Shown one piece after another: positions 37,467-47,549 of a stretch of 64,000 nucleotides of DNA (positions within the stretch are counted from its first letter, which is position 1; the number at the start of each line of letters is the position of its first letter). Source of the stretch: Methylotenera sp. (GTDB lineage: Bacteria; Pseudomonadota; Gammaproteobacteria; Burkholderiales; Methylophilaceae). Position numbers and translations under genes: made by a program. The stretch spans positions 124,001-188,000 of the forward strand of contig NZ_JAQSDC010000004.1 of NCBI RefSeq assembly GCF_029945705.1, in the 5' to 3' direction. The notes below the pieces were generated by a model. The model saw only the letters and a program-made list of their open reading frames with translations, was not told the DNA's origin and did no database searches.

Positions 37467-38362
37467 ATGATGAATGCAATCAAAACTTTTGACTTGAGTC
37501 ATTGGAGTGGCCCAGTTGATTCCTCAATTAGCGATCAAGCTATTGAAGCTTTAGAGCATGGAAGTGTTATTGCGTTACCAATGCTTGCTTTTACTTTTTT
37601 ACCTGAAGAGCAGCGATTTCTTTCTACAGACTGGTCTGATAAACAGTCTAAAAATATTGCATTAAGAGCTAGTGGAGAATTGAAAGGTGCTGTTGGAAGT
37701 GTGGCCGACATGGCGGCTCTGAAAGCGGTGGTCCAGCGTTATGCTAAACAGTCTCATGAACTTGTCGCCATGCTATTTCCTAGTTATGTTCCAAATTTAA
37801 CAGTGGCTAATACTAGTTTTAGACCATTTGAAGTAGAAACACGTACGAGCTCATATCGTAAAGACGATACACGCCTGCATGCTGATGCTTTTCCCTCGAA
37901 TGCTACGCAAGCACTTGATTACTCAGAGTATTTGATAATGTTAATCCCTATGGTAAACCGCGTGTTTGGGGAGTGGGGGAGCCTTTTGAAAAAATGGCAG
38001 ACTCGTTTCTGCCTAAAACAAGCTCGCTACTACCTATGCAAGGTTGGTTAATGAAGCAATTGCACATTACTAAAAAAATGCGCACCGAATATGATCGTCG
38101 TATGTTGCAATTACACGATTTAGTCAAAGCCGACATCCATTATCAGCAACACTCACCACAGCAAAGTGTGAATTTTATGCCAGGAGCGACATGTATTGTT
38201 TACTCTGATTAAGCGCTACACGCTGCAATGGCAGGTCAATTTATGATTGAACAAACTTTCTCTTTTCCTGTTTGCGCGCTAAAGTGGCCAGAAAAAGCAC
38301 CTCTGAAAGTGTTAGAGAGAATGCTGAATAAACCATTGTCAAACTTCCCTCTGATAAATTAA
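37467..38362 (+). pseudogene. kdoO: Kdo hydroxylase, broken by a frameshift and a nonsense codon
   Basis: The rebuilt protein of about 297 residues matches the Fe(II)/2-oxoglutarate Kdo 3-hydroxylase family. The first frame runs from MMNAIKTFDLSHW to DTRLHADAFPS, which holds the HxD iron ligands. Near 37914-37919 the frame shifts: LLRVFDNVNPYG then continues in the next frame through GVGEPFEKM and QLHDLVKAD to PGATCIVYSD. There a TAA (38210-38212) stands where relatives have a glutamine codon (SDQ). The remaining tail (ALHAAMAGQFMIEQTF, carrying the third iron-ligand His) stays open to the TAA at 38360. Both lesions remove needed parts, so hydroxylation of Kdo in the core is probably lost. 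It lies between the acyltransferase and waaC. Confidence 0.85.
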
Positions 38363-38371
38363 GGCTCATTC

Positions 38372-39400
38372 TTGAATATTCTCATCGTAAAACTCTCATC
38401 TTTAGGGGATGTGTTGCATAATTTACCGATTGTTTGGGATTTGCGCAGACAATATCCTGATGCCAATATTGATTGGGTGGTAGAAGAGGGTTACGTAAGT
38501 CTAATTGAGCCTTTGCGGACTGGGACAGAATTTAAAGGCATTGATCGTATTATTCCGTTAGGGTTTCGACGCTGGAAGAAAAGTCTATTTAACAAAAAAA
38601 CACGCTCGGAAATTAGCGCATTTCGTCGAGAGCTTCGGTTAGTGAGCTATGACTTAGTCATTGAAACACAAGGGTTAATAAAGTCCGCAGTGGTCAGTCG
38701 ATTGGCAAGGCGTAATTTAGGTGGGTCAATTACCGGGCTTGGTAATGCGACAGAAGGCTCTGGTTATGAGCCGATGGCGCGATGGTTTTATACGCGTTGT
38801 GTGCAAGTTCCCAAGCAATGTCATGCTGTAGAGCGCTCGCGTTTAGTAGCCGCAGAAGCGATAAACTCTTCCACTACATTGGGGATACCTCAATTCTACC
38901 CACAGGTATTTGTGGATACTCTTGCTAAAAAAAATCAAGAAATCAGTGCTGACTTTAATGGGCCATACATTTTGTTTTTTCATGCAACTGCACGTACAGC
39001 TAAAACGTGGAATGAAGACAATTGGATTAAAACTGGTCAACACCTAGCTAGAATAGGCTGCCGAGTCATTTTACCTTGGGGCAATTTAGCAGAAAAAACG
39101 GTAAGTGAGAGATTATGTCAGCAAATTCCAAATGCTGTCGTACCAAAGGCTTTCAATTTAACGCAGGCTTTCTCTATTGTGGCTGGTGCAGAGATGGTCA
39201 TTGGGGTTGATACAGGACTTACCCATCTTTCAGCAATAATGTGTAAGCCTACCATTGAGCTTTATTGCGATTCTCCACGTTGGAAGACCGAGGGTTTTTG
39301 GAGTGAAAAAATTAAAAATCTAGGTGATATTGCTCAGCCACCAAGTGTGCAGCAAGTGTTGACTGCTATTCAACAGATACTACCTCAATATCAATCTTAA
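38372..39400 (+). CDS. waaC: LPS heptosyltransferase I (WaaC)
   Basis: This enzyme adds the first L-glycero-D-manno-heptose to Kdo of the LPS inner core, using ADP-heptose. It is a 342-residue GT9 protein with MNILIVKLSSLGDVLHNLPIVWDLRRQYP at the N-terminus, GVDTGLTHLSAIMCKPTIELY near 285-305, and the conserved KTW/DNW nucleotide-binding segment. The start is a TTG at 38372, and its position matches family N-termini. Its end overlaps the convergent GT9 gene by 35 bp. Confidence 0.92.
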   Translation: MNILIVKLSSLGDVLHNLPIVWDLRRQYPDANIDWVVEEGYVSLIEPLRTGTEFKGIDRIIPLGFRRWKKSLFNKKTRSEISAFRRELRLVSYDLVIETQGLIKSAVVSRLARRNLGGSITGLGNATEGSGYEPMARWFYTRCVQVPKQCHAVERSRLVAAEAINSSTTLGIPQFYPQVFVDTLAKKNQEISADFNGPYILFFHATARTAKTWNEDNWIKTGQHLARIGCRVILPWGNLAEKTVSERLCQQIPNAVVPKAFNLTQAFSIVAGAEMVIGVDTGLTHLSAIMCKPTIELYCDSPRWKTEGFWSEKIKNLGDIAQPPSVQQVLTAIQQILPQYQS

Positions 39401-40508
39401 TTAGTCGCCTAAATGCCTGAATCACGCGTTTAGTATCTAGTGTATCTAAGCATTGGCTATGACTATTGTTGTGGTCATTGCAGCCAGCTTTATGGCAGGG
39501 TACGCACTCGCCACGGCCTTGAAGTAGCATCACATTACTCACAATTTGATATTCTGAAAAGTATCGTTGCCAAGGACTTTTGTTTTCATGATAGCCAAGT
39601 GGCCACGGCGCCCATTTTACTGGGTTGGTGGGCCCGAAAATAGCTAACGTAGGGGTGCCGCAAGCAGCAGCGAGGTGGGTCGTGGCGGTATCTGGACCGA
39701 CATATGCAGCAGCATGATTTAAAAGTGAACTCATTTCTGCAAAACTAGTTTTTCCAGCTAAGCTCGTTACAAAACCAGTGGCACTCTCTACAAAATGTTC
39801 AGTAAGTTGCTGAGCATAATTTTGCTCAGCAATTGCCGGGCCGCCAGTAATAATGACGCGCTGACCTAAATTTAATAGTTGTTGTATTAAGGCAATCCAT
39901 CCACTGTCTGTCCAGCGCTTATACTGCCACATTGGTAACGGGTGGATGATGGTATAAGTTGTTTCAGTTAAATTAAAGTTTAATAATTGATTCAGACGCG
40001 TAATCGAATCAGTTGAGCCAAGTTTGGGAGGTGTTAACGCATATTGTCTTTCAATGCCCATCAGGTCGGCTAGCAATAAGTTTTGAGCTACGGTATGCGT
40101 GTTGTTTTCGTCCAGTAAACTCCAGCGCATACAAGATAACTTCTTCCACCAATGTTTCTTTTTCAGGTTTGGAATTAGGCCAACACGTTTTTTCCCTGCT
40201 AAAAAAGCATATTGATGTGCTCTATCATTGCCTTGCGTAGTGACTGCGAGGTCATATTTTCTAAATATTCTTTTCAATAATTTAAGATAAGCGCTAAAGG
40301 TGGGGTGGTTGTCGCTTTCTATTACATTGTTGCAGTCAGAGTTACCCATTAATATGCCGCTGGTATTGCGATAGACCAAAACGTCAATAACGGCATCAGG
40401 CCAAGCCATTCGCATGGATTTAAGTAAAGGTGTAGCTAACAACACGTCACCAATTTGCTGAGTGGCGATGAGTAATATTTTTTTTGGAGGAGTTTTATCG
40501 TTAAACAT
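39366..40508 (-). CDS. GT9 family LPS core heptosyltransferase (WaaF/WaaQ-like)
   Basis: A 380-residue glycosyltransferase family 9 protein. It has KKILLIATQQIGDVLLATPLLKSMR at the N-terminus, YVGPDTATTHLAAACGTPTLAIFGPTNP near 270-298, and a cysteine-rich C-terminal block (CVPCHKAGCNDH). It is distinct from waaC and waaF in this window, so it probably adds a further, branch or outer-core heptose. It is first encountered at the 3' end of a minus-strand glycosyltransferase run and overlaps waaC tail-to-tail. Confidence 0.82.
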   Translation of the reverse strand: MFNDKTPPKKILLIATQQIGDVLLATPLLKSMRMAWPDAVIDVLVYRNTSGILMGNSDCNNVIESDNHPTFSAYLKLLKRIFRKYDLAVTTQGNDRAHQYAFLAGKKRVGLIPNLKKKHWWKKLSCMRWSLLDENNTHTVAQNLLLADLMGIERQYALTPPKLGSTDSITRLNQLLNFNLTETTYTIIHPLPMWQYKRWTDSGWIALIQQLLNLGQRVIITGGPAIAEQNYAQQLTEHFVESATGFVTSLAGKTSFAEMSSLLNHAAAYVGPDTATTHLAAACGTPTLAIFGPTNPVKWAPWPLGYHENKSPWQRYFSEYQIVSNVMLLQGRGECVPCHKAGCNDHNNSHSQCLDTLDTKRVIQAFRRLIKIDIEVVSVE

Positions 40509-40511
40509 GCT

Positions 40512-41426
40512 TTAAATGAATTTTTGTTTCATTTTACTTAGCCATAATTTAAATTTAAATTTAAACGTATCTCTTGGAATGACGAGAGGACCATTCCAGA
40601 CTTCACCTCTGCGCAAATAATGCTTGGTGAAAACATTAGAACTGATGCCCCATTTGCGCAAAAACAAATGACTGCCATTTTTTTTAAAAGTAAGCTTTCC
40701 AGTAGATTTAGACATGAAATGGTAAACACGACTTTTGCCTACGCCCTTAAAGTCTCGCACACCAAACTCCCAAAGTTTCATTGAAAAATCAGGGTCAGAA
40801 TACATCCCTGGAGAAAAATCCGTGCTGTAGCCGCCTACCAAATCCCATAGCATGGTTGGAAGTACGCTAGGTGGCCATGTGGCGCCATTCCAGTCTGCCT
40901 TTGTAGGAGAGGCGAAGTTTTCGAGCAGCGCATTTTCGTTAAAATTCTCAGGGTTGCTGCCAAAATCAAACGGCGCAATTGCACATTTATTACCTGATGC
41001 TCGAGGTTCTATCATTGTGCAAGATAAGAAATAGTAAGGTGAAGTCTGTTTTTTTACCTCTTCATACAGCCAAAAATCCCAATCTGGGCAAGCGTACATA
41101 TCGTCATTAAAATAAACCAGTAAATCGCTTGTGGCTAAGGTGCGTGCTAAATTCATGGCATAACAAATACCAATATTTTCTACTGAGTAAGTGAAGTCCA
41201 ACCCTTGTTCTTTCACCCAAGATAACGAACCATCTGCACCCTCATTTAGATGCACAATAATCTGATGTGAGTAACGTGAGTTTTTTCTAAGACTATCAAT
41301 ACATGTTTTTAAAAATGCTAAATTATTCCAGCTAGGAATAATGATTGAGAACACTGCATCAGTATCATTAATAGTGACTCGATGCTTGCTAACAGTGGGC
41401 GCTTTAGATAGAAAGGTTGATTGCAT
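40512..41426 (-). CDS. Family 2 glycosyltransferase
   Basis: A 304-residue GT-A protein. It opens with SIIIPSWNNLAFLKTCIDSLRKNS (about 28-51), has a metal-binding acidic motif in LVYFNDDMYACPDWD (about 105-119), and ends in a basic tail. No membrane helix is visible, so it acts at the cytoplasmic face. The sugar is unknown. It is in an operon-like run with the neighbouring transferases (3-bp gap downstream, 1-bp overlap upstream). Confidence 0.8.
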   Translation of the reverse strand: MQSTFLSKAPTVSKHRVTINDTDAVFSIIIPSWNNLAFLKTCIDSLRKNSRYSHQIIVHLNEGADGSLSWVKEQGLDFTYSVENIGICYAMNLARTLATSDLLVYFNDDMYACPDWDFWLYEEVKKQTSPYYFLSCTMIEPRASGNKCAIAPFDFGSNPENFNENALLENFASPTKADWNGATWPPSVLPTMLWDLVGGYSTDFSPGMYSDPDFSMKLWEFGVRDFKGVGKSRVYHFMSKSTGKLTFKKNGSHLFLRKWGISSNVFTKHYLRRGEVWNGPLVIPRDTFKFKFKLWLSKMKQKFI

Positions 41427-42202
41427 TAACTTTTTTTAATTAAAAAATAGAGTTGTAAATATTTATAGTAGGTTGTTTCTGCATTATTAACAGCCAGCAT
41501 AAAACCTTGAGCGCCATCTAAAAACCCTAAACGAATAATATAAGTTCGAATGAATGCCCAAGCGCCATGGCCAATAGCGCCTAATAAGCTGGCACGTTTG
41601 TTTCTAGCGTGAAGCTCTTTCGCACCTAGCATCGCGTAACGTTGCATTTTATCAAGCACTTCATCTAAATTTTGATAACTAAGATGAAGTATGGATTGCT
41701 TTAAATACCCAGTTGGTGCTGTAAAAGCTAAACTTTCATGCACTAAGTGATTGCTGAACGATGCACTACCGCGCTTAAAGAGTCGCGCTACATAATCTGG
41801 CCGCCAACCAGAGTGATGAATGAACCGACCACAAAAGCTGGATAATCTAGGTATAAAATATACGTCAAATTCTGAAGACTTTAACACTTGTTGAATTTCC
41901 TTCAGCAATGCAGCGTCCGCGCGTTCATCAGCATCTAAAGATAGCACCCAGTCTTTTGTTGCGTATGCTAAGGCGCGGTTTTTTTGAATGCCAAAGCCTT
42001 GCCAGTCTGACGAAGTGTAAACGTTAGGAGTAAATTCGCGAGCAATATTAAGTGTTTCGTCAGTACTGCCTGAGTCTAATATAATAATTTCATCTGCCCA
42101 AGCTACAGAGGTTAAGCAATCACGAATATCATGCGCTTCATTCTTGGTGATAATGATGACTGAAAGGCTAGGGCTTTTAACGGTGCTCATCATTATTGCC
42201 AA
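41426..42202 (-). CDS. WaaE/KdtX-type LPS core glycosyltransferase
   Basis: A 258-residue GT2 protein of the WaaE (KdtX) group, whose characterised members add a beta-1,4-glucose to the inner-core heptose. Motifs are LSVIIITKNEAHDIRDCLTSV, IIILDSGSTDETLNIA, QKNRAL, LSLDADERA (metal site, about 90-98) and the family segment GWRPDYVARLFKRG. It overlaps both neighbours (1 and 10 bp), indicating translational coupling. Confidence 0.85.
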   Translation of the reverse strand: MAIMMSTVKSPSLSVIIITKNEAHDIRDCLTSVAWADEIIILDSGSTDETLNIAREFTPNVYTSSDWQGFGIQKNRALAYATKDWVLSLDADERADAALLKEIQQVLKSSEFDVYFIPRLSSFCGRFIHHSGWRPDYVARLFKRGSASFSNHLVHESLAFTAPTGYLKQSILHLSYQNLDEVLDKMQRYAMLGAKELHARNKRASLLGAIGHGAWAFIRTYIIRLGFLDGAQGFMLAVNNAETTYYKYLQLYFLIKKS

Positions 42203-43047
42203 GCAAAATCACCCTTTACGCGGGTGCCATGCATTGTCATTGCATACTCTTTTAGCTCATTTTCTAACCATTGTTTTTTCTGGCGAGTTTTCTTAATTTT
42301 ATTTAGTTTGCGTGTGAGCCAGCTTTGTTTAAGTAAGCGATAGTTGTAGCGGTAGCCTAAACCATCTTTTTCAGATAAACCGCGCTCTTGCTTCATCGCA
42401 CTCTGGGTAATTGAGCCAAAATGATGCAACCAAGCTGCCCCAGTCATGGCGCCAGCAATATTAGCTTTGGCCAGCTCGTTAAAAAAAATTGTGTCTTCAA
42501 ACCCTAATAATTTCGGGATGGGCTGAAAATAGCCAACCTCTAACCAAACAGATTCATGAACGGCCAAACAAACCGCATGATGTCCGCCGACTCGCAAAGC
42601 ATCATGCATTTTTACATGTGATTGCTGAGAAAATTCGTCAAGATCATAATCAAGAGGGTTATCCGCACTTGAGTTATTGTTAATAGGTCCTTCAATCAAT
42701 GAGGGTGAAATTATCTTTAGATTATTTTTTTCAGCCGTCTCAATTAAATTTTCAATCCAATTTTCAGTCACAATAACATCATTGTTCATAATAACCGTCC
42801 ACTCAGCTTGCAAAGCAAGTGCACCTTGATTCCACGCCGTACCGCAACCAAGATTAGATTTATTGAATATATGTCCACCTAACGGTAACGATTCAAGGTA
42901 AGTGCGTGTGCTGTCGGTAGATGCATTGTCTACAACAACTAATCGACTTAGATCTAGTCCGTGTTTAATCATACTTTCAACACACATTTTCGTGTATTCA
43001 ACTTGGTTGTAACAAGCAAAGGTGATTGCGTATTTTCGAGGGTTCAT
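42193..43047 (-). CDS. Family 2 glycosyltransferase
   Basis: A 284-residue GT-A enzyme with FACYNQVEYTKMCVESM at the start, VVDNASTDSTRTYLESL (about 38-54), NLGCGTAWNQGA, and IMNNDVIVTENWIENLI as the acidic metal site. The C-terminal region is basic. It is probably an LPS outer-core transferase of unknown sugar. It overlaps the O-antigen ligase gene by 4 bp (ATGA) and the WaaE-like gene by 10 bp. Confidence 0.8.
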   Translation of the reverse strand: MNPRKYAITFACYNQVEYTKMCVESMIKHGLDLSRLVVVDNASTDSTRTYLESLPLGGHIFNKSNLGCGTAWNQGALALQAEWTVIMNNDVIVTENWIENLIETAEKNNLKIISPSLIEGPINNNSSADNPLDYDLDEFSQQSHVKMHDALRVGGHHAVCLAVHESVWLEVGYFQPIPKLLGFEDTIFFNELAKANIAGAMTGAAWLHHFGSITQSAMKQERGLSEKDGLGYRYNYRLLKQSWLTRKLNKIKKTRQKKQWLENELKEYAMTMHGTRVKGDFAWQ

Positions 43048-44351
43048 ATTATTTGGCTATTTAAGAGCATAGCGTCTTGTGATTTATAAAATAGAATTTG
43101 ACCGCAAAATATGGCAAGCATTAAGCCGTAAAATGAAGCTGAGTAGCGTAAATTGAGTATTTCCATACTTAAGCTACTAACAAACTGACAGCTTAAAAAA
43201 GCTAGTGCAAGAAAGGCGGTATCTCGTAATTTCTTATTTTCACTTCGAAGAATACGCATAAAAAATATCGCAGGTACAAAAAATAACGCCAACGTAGATA
43301 TTAACCCCCAAACACCTGATCGGACCATATTTGCAGTGATGTCGTTGTGAAATCCTGCTGTTAGTGCGGTCATTTTAGTTGGTAACACAGCAAAATCTAA
43401 GGCGGGGTCGTTAATGACACTTTCAAAGCCACCATCACCCCAGCCACTCATTGGCTTTTTCTCGAGTAAGAAAACTGCAATGCGGGCGAAAGATATTCTA
43501 GCACCAACTGAAGTGTCAGCATTTTGGTCATTCCAGTGGTAGTTTAGAATTTCCTTAGAAGCAATTTCCGCTCGCTGATGCACTGTATCTGACAAAAGGT
43601 AACTTGAAATGATGACTGTGATTATTCCGATTCCAGCCATTAATTTTTTTAAATGAGAAAATTTTGCCTGATCAAAATATAACCAGAGTAAACCGATAAT
43701 TGGTACAGCTAGCCAGCCAGTTCTACTACCAGATGCAATAGATAAATAAACGCCAGTACAAAATCCAATCAATTTATACGTAGTAAGTAGTTTAGAGTTG
43801 TTAGAATGCAATTTTATTGAGATTAAGCTCATCAACCCAAATGTGAGGCTTAAACTACCAAACTCTAGTGGGTCTATAGCTTGAGTAGATAAGCGATTGG
43901 CTCCCCAAAATAAATTCGGATGTATGAGTATGTTGGTTAGTGCAAGTAAAGTTACTATTGGAAATGCGTAACTCATTAACTCAACCACGCGAGGGCTGTT
44001 TTTTAACATCGCCCACAATATAAAAATGCAAATCATAATGTGCAGTGGGCTATCGTAATATGCCCAAGAAAACTGCCCTCTAAAAACTTGGCCTAGCAAG
44101 ATTGCAATAAATGGTAAAGCAAAGGTAATTGATAGCAACTTAATATCGAATGCATTTTTATATGCATATGCTGACTGGCGAATGCTGTTTAAATTTTTTA
44201 AAAAAACATAAATTGCTAATAATGCACATACGGCCACAATTCGTGTCATCCAACCAGAAACCGTAAGCAAAAATATTGGTGAAATCGTTAGGCTGAGGAT
44301 AAAGAGCTGCTCAGAATATGGTTTCTTTATTAAGGTGAGTGAGTTAAACAT
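43044..44351 (-). CDS. O-antigen ligase (WaaL) family protein
   Basis: A roughly 435-residue polytopic membrane protein with about ten to twelve helices. Its large periplasmic loop carries the Wzy_C-type pattern SGWGDGGFESV and LTAGFHNDI, with the His proposed to be catalytic in WaaL-like ligases. WaaL joins an undecaprenol-linked O-chain, or single sugar, to the core in the periplasm. The ATG at 44351 (MFNSLTLIKKP) is preferred over a longer frame starting at 44420, which overlaps the acetyltransferase remnant. The context of core transferases favours ligase over polymerase. Confidence 0.78.
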   Translation of the reverse strand: MFNSLTLIKKPYSEQLFILSLTISPIFLLTVSGWMTRIVAVCALLAIYVFLKNLNSIRQSAYAYKNAFDIKLLSITFALPFIAILLGQVFRGQFSWAYYDSPLHIMICIFILWAMLKNSPRVVELMSYAFPIVTLLALTNILIHPNLFWGANRLSTQAIDPLEFGSLSLTFGLMSLISIKLHSNNSKLLTTYKLIGFCTGVYLSIASGSRTGWLAVPIIGLLWLYFDQAKFSHLKKLMAGIGIITVIISSYLLSDTVHQRAEIASKEILNYHWNDQNADTSVGARISFARIAVFLLEKKPMSGWGDGGFESVINDPALDFAVLPTKMTALTAGFHNDITANMVRSGVWGLISTLALFFVPAIFFMRILRSENKKLRDTAFLALAFLSCQFVSSLSMEILNLRYSASFYGLMLAIFCGQILFYKSQDAMLLNSQII

Positions 44352-44358
44352 AAGAGGG

Positions 44359-44607
44359 TTAATTTGTTTCTTTGCGCGTATTTGAATATACAATGCTGGC
44401 GATAGAGCAATATGCCCCAATCTTTAGTGTGCTACCTTCATCGTTATCATGAACAATTGGCATGCCGTAGCTTGCGGTGCCAATTATATAATGAGGATAG
44501 CGCTTTTTAAATTTTTCTTGTTGCCGCACAAAGCTTTGCAACTGACTTTTTCCAGTTTTAGGGCCAGTTAAGTAGGCCCAAAGTTTTTTTAAATTATTTT
44601 TAAACAT
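44359..44607 (-). pseudogene. N-terminal remnant of a CatB-type hexapeptide acetyltransferase
   Basis: The 82-residue frame matches the beginning of xenobiotic/LPS hexapeptide acetyltransferases: FVRQQEKFKKRYPHYIIGTASYGMP, then STLKIGAYCSIASIVY. It stops at once with an unrelated tail (SNTRKETN). Full-length relatives have about 200 residues with several left-handed-helix repeats and a catalytic histidine, all of which are missing here. The 3' part was probably deleted when the ligase gene came to lie directly behind it. Confidence 0.65.
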
Positions 44608-44783
44608 TATCGCCGTATTCTATGCTCTTGGTTCTTAATTTTAATTTAGCTTTGATTTAATGATTATGCCTTAATTTTAATTATTTGTTCAGTTATCCGC
44701 TATTAGATGCCACCATTCGTTTGACGATAAGCCCTGCATTGAGGATAATTGAGGCAGTTCATTAATTTCTGGTCTTATATAAA

Positions 44784-46598
44784 ATGAAGCAATCCCATAT
44801 AGAAGTTGCCGAGCGTATTATTGAGGTTAGTCGCCCTACGCGTTCTGCATATTTAAATCGTTTAGATGAAATTGCTAATCGTCAGCGTGGTGCAGATCGC
44901 TTAGGTTGCGCCAATGTGGCGCATGCCTTTGCGGCGATGCCTGCGAATGATAAATTGCGTGTGGTGGTAGAAAAAGCACCTAACATCGGCATTGTCACTG
45001 CTTACAATGAAATGCTTTCTGCGCATCAGCCTTATGTCAATTACCCTAATATTATTCGTGATGAAGCTCATAAACTCGGAGCTACAGTGCAGGTTGCGGG
45101 TGGTGTGCCTGCCATGTGCGATGGTATTACGCAGGGTGAGCCAGGTATGGAGATGTCATTATTCAGCCGTGATGTGATTGCGATGAGTACTGCAATTGCG
45201 CTTTCACATGATGTATTTGATGCCGCAATGTTGCTAGGCGTGTGCGATAAAATCGTACCAGGTTTGCTAATCGGTGCCCTGAAATTTGGGCATTTGCCTT
45301 GTATATTTGTGCCTGCAGGACCGATGAGTACAGGTTTAGATAACACGGCTAAATCAAAAGTGCGTGAAAAGTATGCACAAGGTTTGGTCGGGCGTGATGA
45401 GTTATTAGCTTCAGAGTCTGCTGCCTATCATGGCGCAGGTACTTGCACATTCTATGGCACAGCAAATAGTAATCAAATGTTGCTAGAAGCTATGGGCTTG
45501 CATGTGCCTGGTGCGGCATTCATTCACCCAGCAGATGGTATGCGTGAAGATTTAACGCGTGAAGCTGTTAAATTGGTATTAGATAAGACGAAACCACAAA
45601 ACTTTACTCCAATTGGTCGTCTAGTTGATGAACATGTGATTGTGAATGCGATGGTGGCTTTATTGGCTACTGGTGGTTCAACCAACCATCTTATTCACTG
45701 GGTAGCTGTTGCACGCGCAGCAGGTATTATTATTGACTGGACAGACTTTTACCATTTAGCTAAAACAACACCGTTATTGGCAAGTGTTTACCCAAATGGC
45801 AAAGCCGATGTTAATCAGTTCCAAGAGGCTGGCGGCCCAGGTTTCGTGATACGAGAGTTGATTGAGGGAGGCTATATGTTCCCTGACGTATTTACCGTAA
45901 CTAAAGGTGGCTTACATGACTTTGGCAAAAAGCCAGTAAAAGAAGATGGTAAACTCGTGTGGAAGTCATATCCTGAAGAAAGTGGTGATGAAACTATTGT
46001 ACGTACTGTTGAACATCCATTTAGCGAAACGGGTGGTTTACGCTTACTTAAAGGTAATTTAGGCCGTAGTGTCATTAAAATCTCAGCTGTGCCTGCCGAC
46101 CGCCATATTATCGAGGCGCCAGCGATTGTATTTGATGCTCAAGAAGAATTGTTAGAAGCGTTTGACCGTGGTGAACTAGAAAAAGACTTTATTGCAGTAG
46201 TGCGTTTCCAAGGCCCTAAGGCGAATGGTATGCCAGAGTTACATAAACTCACCCCTCCGCTAGCCGTTTTGCAAAACAAAGGCTTTATGGTAGCAATTGT
46301 GACGGATGGTCGTATGAGTGGTGCATCAGGCAAAATTCCAGCGGCTATTCATTTAACACCAGAGGCATCAGCAGGTGGCCCTTTAGCTAAGGTGCGTACT
46401 GGCGATATTATTCGTTTAAATGCAACGGTTGGCATGGTAAACGTGCTGGTAGATGAAGATGAATGGGCCGAGCGTGAAGTAGAAGAGCTTTCTGATACTA
46501 AGCGACATAGCAATGCACATGGTTTTGGCCGTGAATTGTTTGGTGGAATGCGTAGAAATGTGCTTTCAGCTGAAGAAGGCGCCGTTACTTGGCTATAA
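44784..46598 (+). CDS. edd: Phosphogluconate dehydratase (Entner-Doudoroff)
   Basis: This enzyme dehydrates 6-phosphogluconate to 2-keto-3-deoxy-6-phosphogluconate. It is a 604-residue ILVD/EDD family protein with Fe-S cluster cysteines (AMCDG near 109-113 and [10 protein letters not shown] near 150-160), STNHLIHW, and [18 protein letters not shown] near 505-522. The length equals that of typical Edd (about 600-608) and exceeds that of IlvD less the insert. It is followed by eda, as expected. In methylotrophs the pair can serve the RuMP/Entner-Doudoroff cleavage route. Confidence 0.94.
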   Translation: MKQSHIEVAERIIEVSRPTRSAYLNRLDEIANRQRGADRLGCANVAHAFAAMPANDKLRVVVEKAPNIGIVTAYNEMLSAHQPYVNYPNIIRDEAHKLGATVQVAGGVPAMCDGITQGEPGMEMSLFSRDVIAMSTAIALSHDVFDAAMLLGVCDKIVPGLLIGALKFGHLPCIFVPAGPMSTGLDNTAKSKVREKYAQGLVGRDELLASESAAYHGAGTCTFYGTANSNQMLLEAMGLHVPGAAFIHPADGMREDLTREAVKLVLDKTKPQNFTPIGRLVDEHVIVNAMVALLATGGSTNHLIHWVAVARAAGIIIDWTDFYHLAKTTPLLASVYPNGKADVNQFQEAGGPGFVIRELIEGGYMFPDVFTVTKGGLHDFGKKPVKEDGKLVWKSYPEESGDETIVRTVEHPFSETGGLRLLKGNLGRSVIKISAVPADRHIIEAPAIVFDAQEELLEAFDRGELEKDFIAVVRFQGPKANGMPELHKLTPPLAVLQNKGFMVAIVTDGRMSGASGKIPAAIHLTPEASAGGPLAKVRTGDIIRLNATVGMVNVLVDEDEWAEREVEELSDTKRHSNAHGFGRELFGGMRRNVLSAEEGAVTWL

Positions 46599-46835
46599 AA
46601 TTTGCAAATCAACTGATTACGTAGTTCTATTTCGCTTGCCGTACTATTTATACTGTCTGAGCTCCAGCGCCTAGTTATCAGTTGATTATCAAATTTTAAT
46701 TAACGCCTTTAGATTTTTGATGTCGTTTTCCCCGATTTTTTTGTAAATAATGAAACGTGTGGGAATCCATGTTGGATTTAATTTGAAGTTAAATTCAAAG
46801 AACAAATTATTTTTAATTAACTAGGTAAAAGAAAC

Positions 46836-47462
46836 ATGAATACATTAGATTTAGCCAAACAAGGCCCAGTTATTCCAGTGATTGTCATTAACAACGTTGA
46901 AGACGCTGTGCCTATGGCTGAAGCATTGCTTGAAGGTGGTATTCGCGTATTGGAAGTGACTTTGCGTTCTTCTTGCGCTTTGCAAGCCATGGAGCAAATT
47001 GCTAAACACGTACCAGATGCGATTATGGGTTCTGGTACAGTGCGTAATTTAAAGGATGCGCAAGCTTCGCTTGATGTAGGTTGTAAATTTGCTGTAAGCC
47101 CAGGCTACACAAGTGAACTAGGTCAATTTGCGCGTAAAATTGGTTTGTCATTATTGCCTGGCGTTTCTACAGGTTCTGAAATTATGATGGCAAATGCTGA
47201 TGATTACTACTTTCTGAAATTGTTCCCAGCAGTAGCTGTGGGTGGTATTAACTTGCTCAAAGGTTTTTCTGGTCCATTTGGTGACGTTAAATTCTGTCCT
47301 ACAGGTGGGGTCACAGTTGAATCTGCACCACAGTTTTTAGCATTACCAAACGTAGTGGTGTGCGGTGGTACATGGTTAACACCAGCAGATGCCGTAGCAC
47401 GTAAAGATTGGGCGCATATTACAAAGCTAGCTAAAGAAGCCAGTGCCATTAAAGCCGCATAA
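46836..47462 (+). CDS. eda: KDPG/KHG aldolase
   Basis: This enzyme cleaves 2-keto-3-deoxy-6-phosphogluconate to pyruvate and glyceraldehyde 3-phosphate. It is a 208-residue class I aldolase with GGIRVLEVTLRS (catalytic Glu, about 43), GSGTVRN and FAVSPGYT. The Schiff-base lysine lies in YYFLKLFPA (about 132), followed by KFCPTGGV. AACTAGGTAAAAGAAAC supplies the ribosome site. It lies 237 bp after edd and ends at a good intrinsic terminator. Confidence 0.95.
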   Translation: MNTLDLAKQGPVIPVIVINNVEDAVPMAEALLEGGIRVLEVTLRSSCALQAMEQIAKHVPDAIMGSGTVRNLKDAQASLDVGCKFAVSPGYTSELGQFARKIGLSLLPGVSTGSEIMMANADDYYFLKLFPAVAVGGINLLKGFSGPFGDVKFCPTGGVTVESAPQFLALPNVVVCGGTWLTPADAVARKDWAHITKLAKEASAIKAA

Positions 47463-47478
47463 GTTATTTTAGATATAT

Positions 47479-47516
47479 AAAAAGGGCTGGGCAATCGCCT
47501 AGCCCTTTTTTATTTA
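47479..47516 (+). terminator. Intrinsic terminator after eda
   Basis: AAAAAGGGCT and AGCCCTTTTT form a 10-bp stem closed by an imperfect GGGCAATCGCC apex, and are followed by a T-rich tract. It lies 17 bp beyond the eda stop. Confidence 0.88.
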
Positions 47517-47549
47517 ATAGATTAGATGGGCTAATTTTAGGAATATTTT

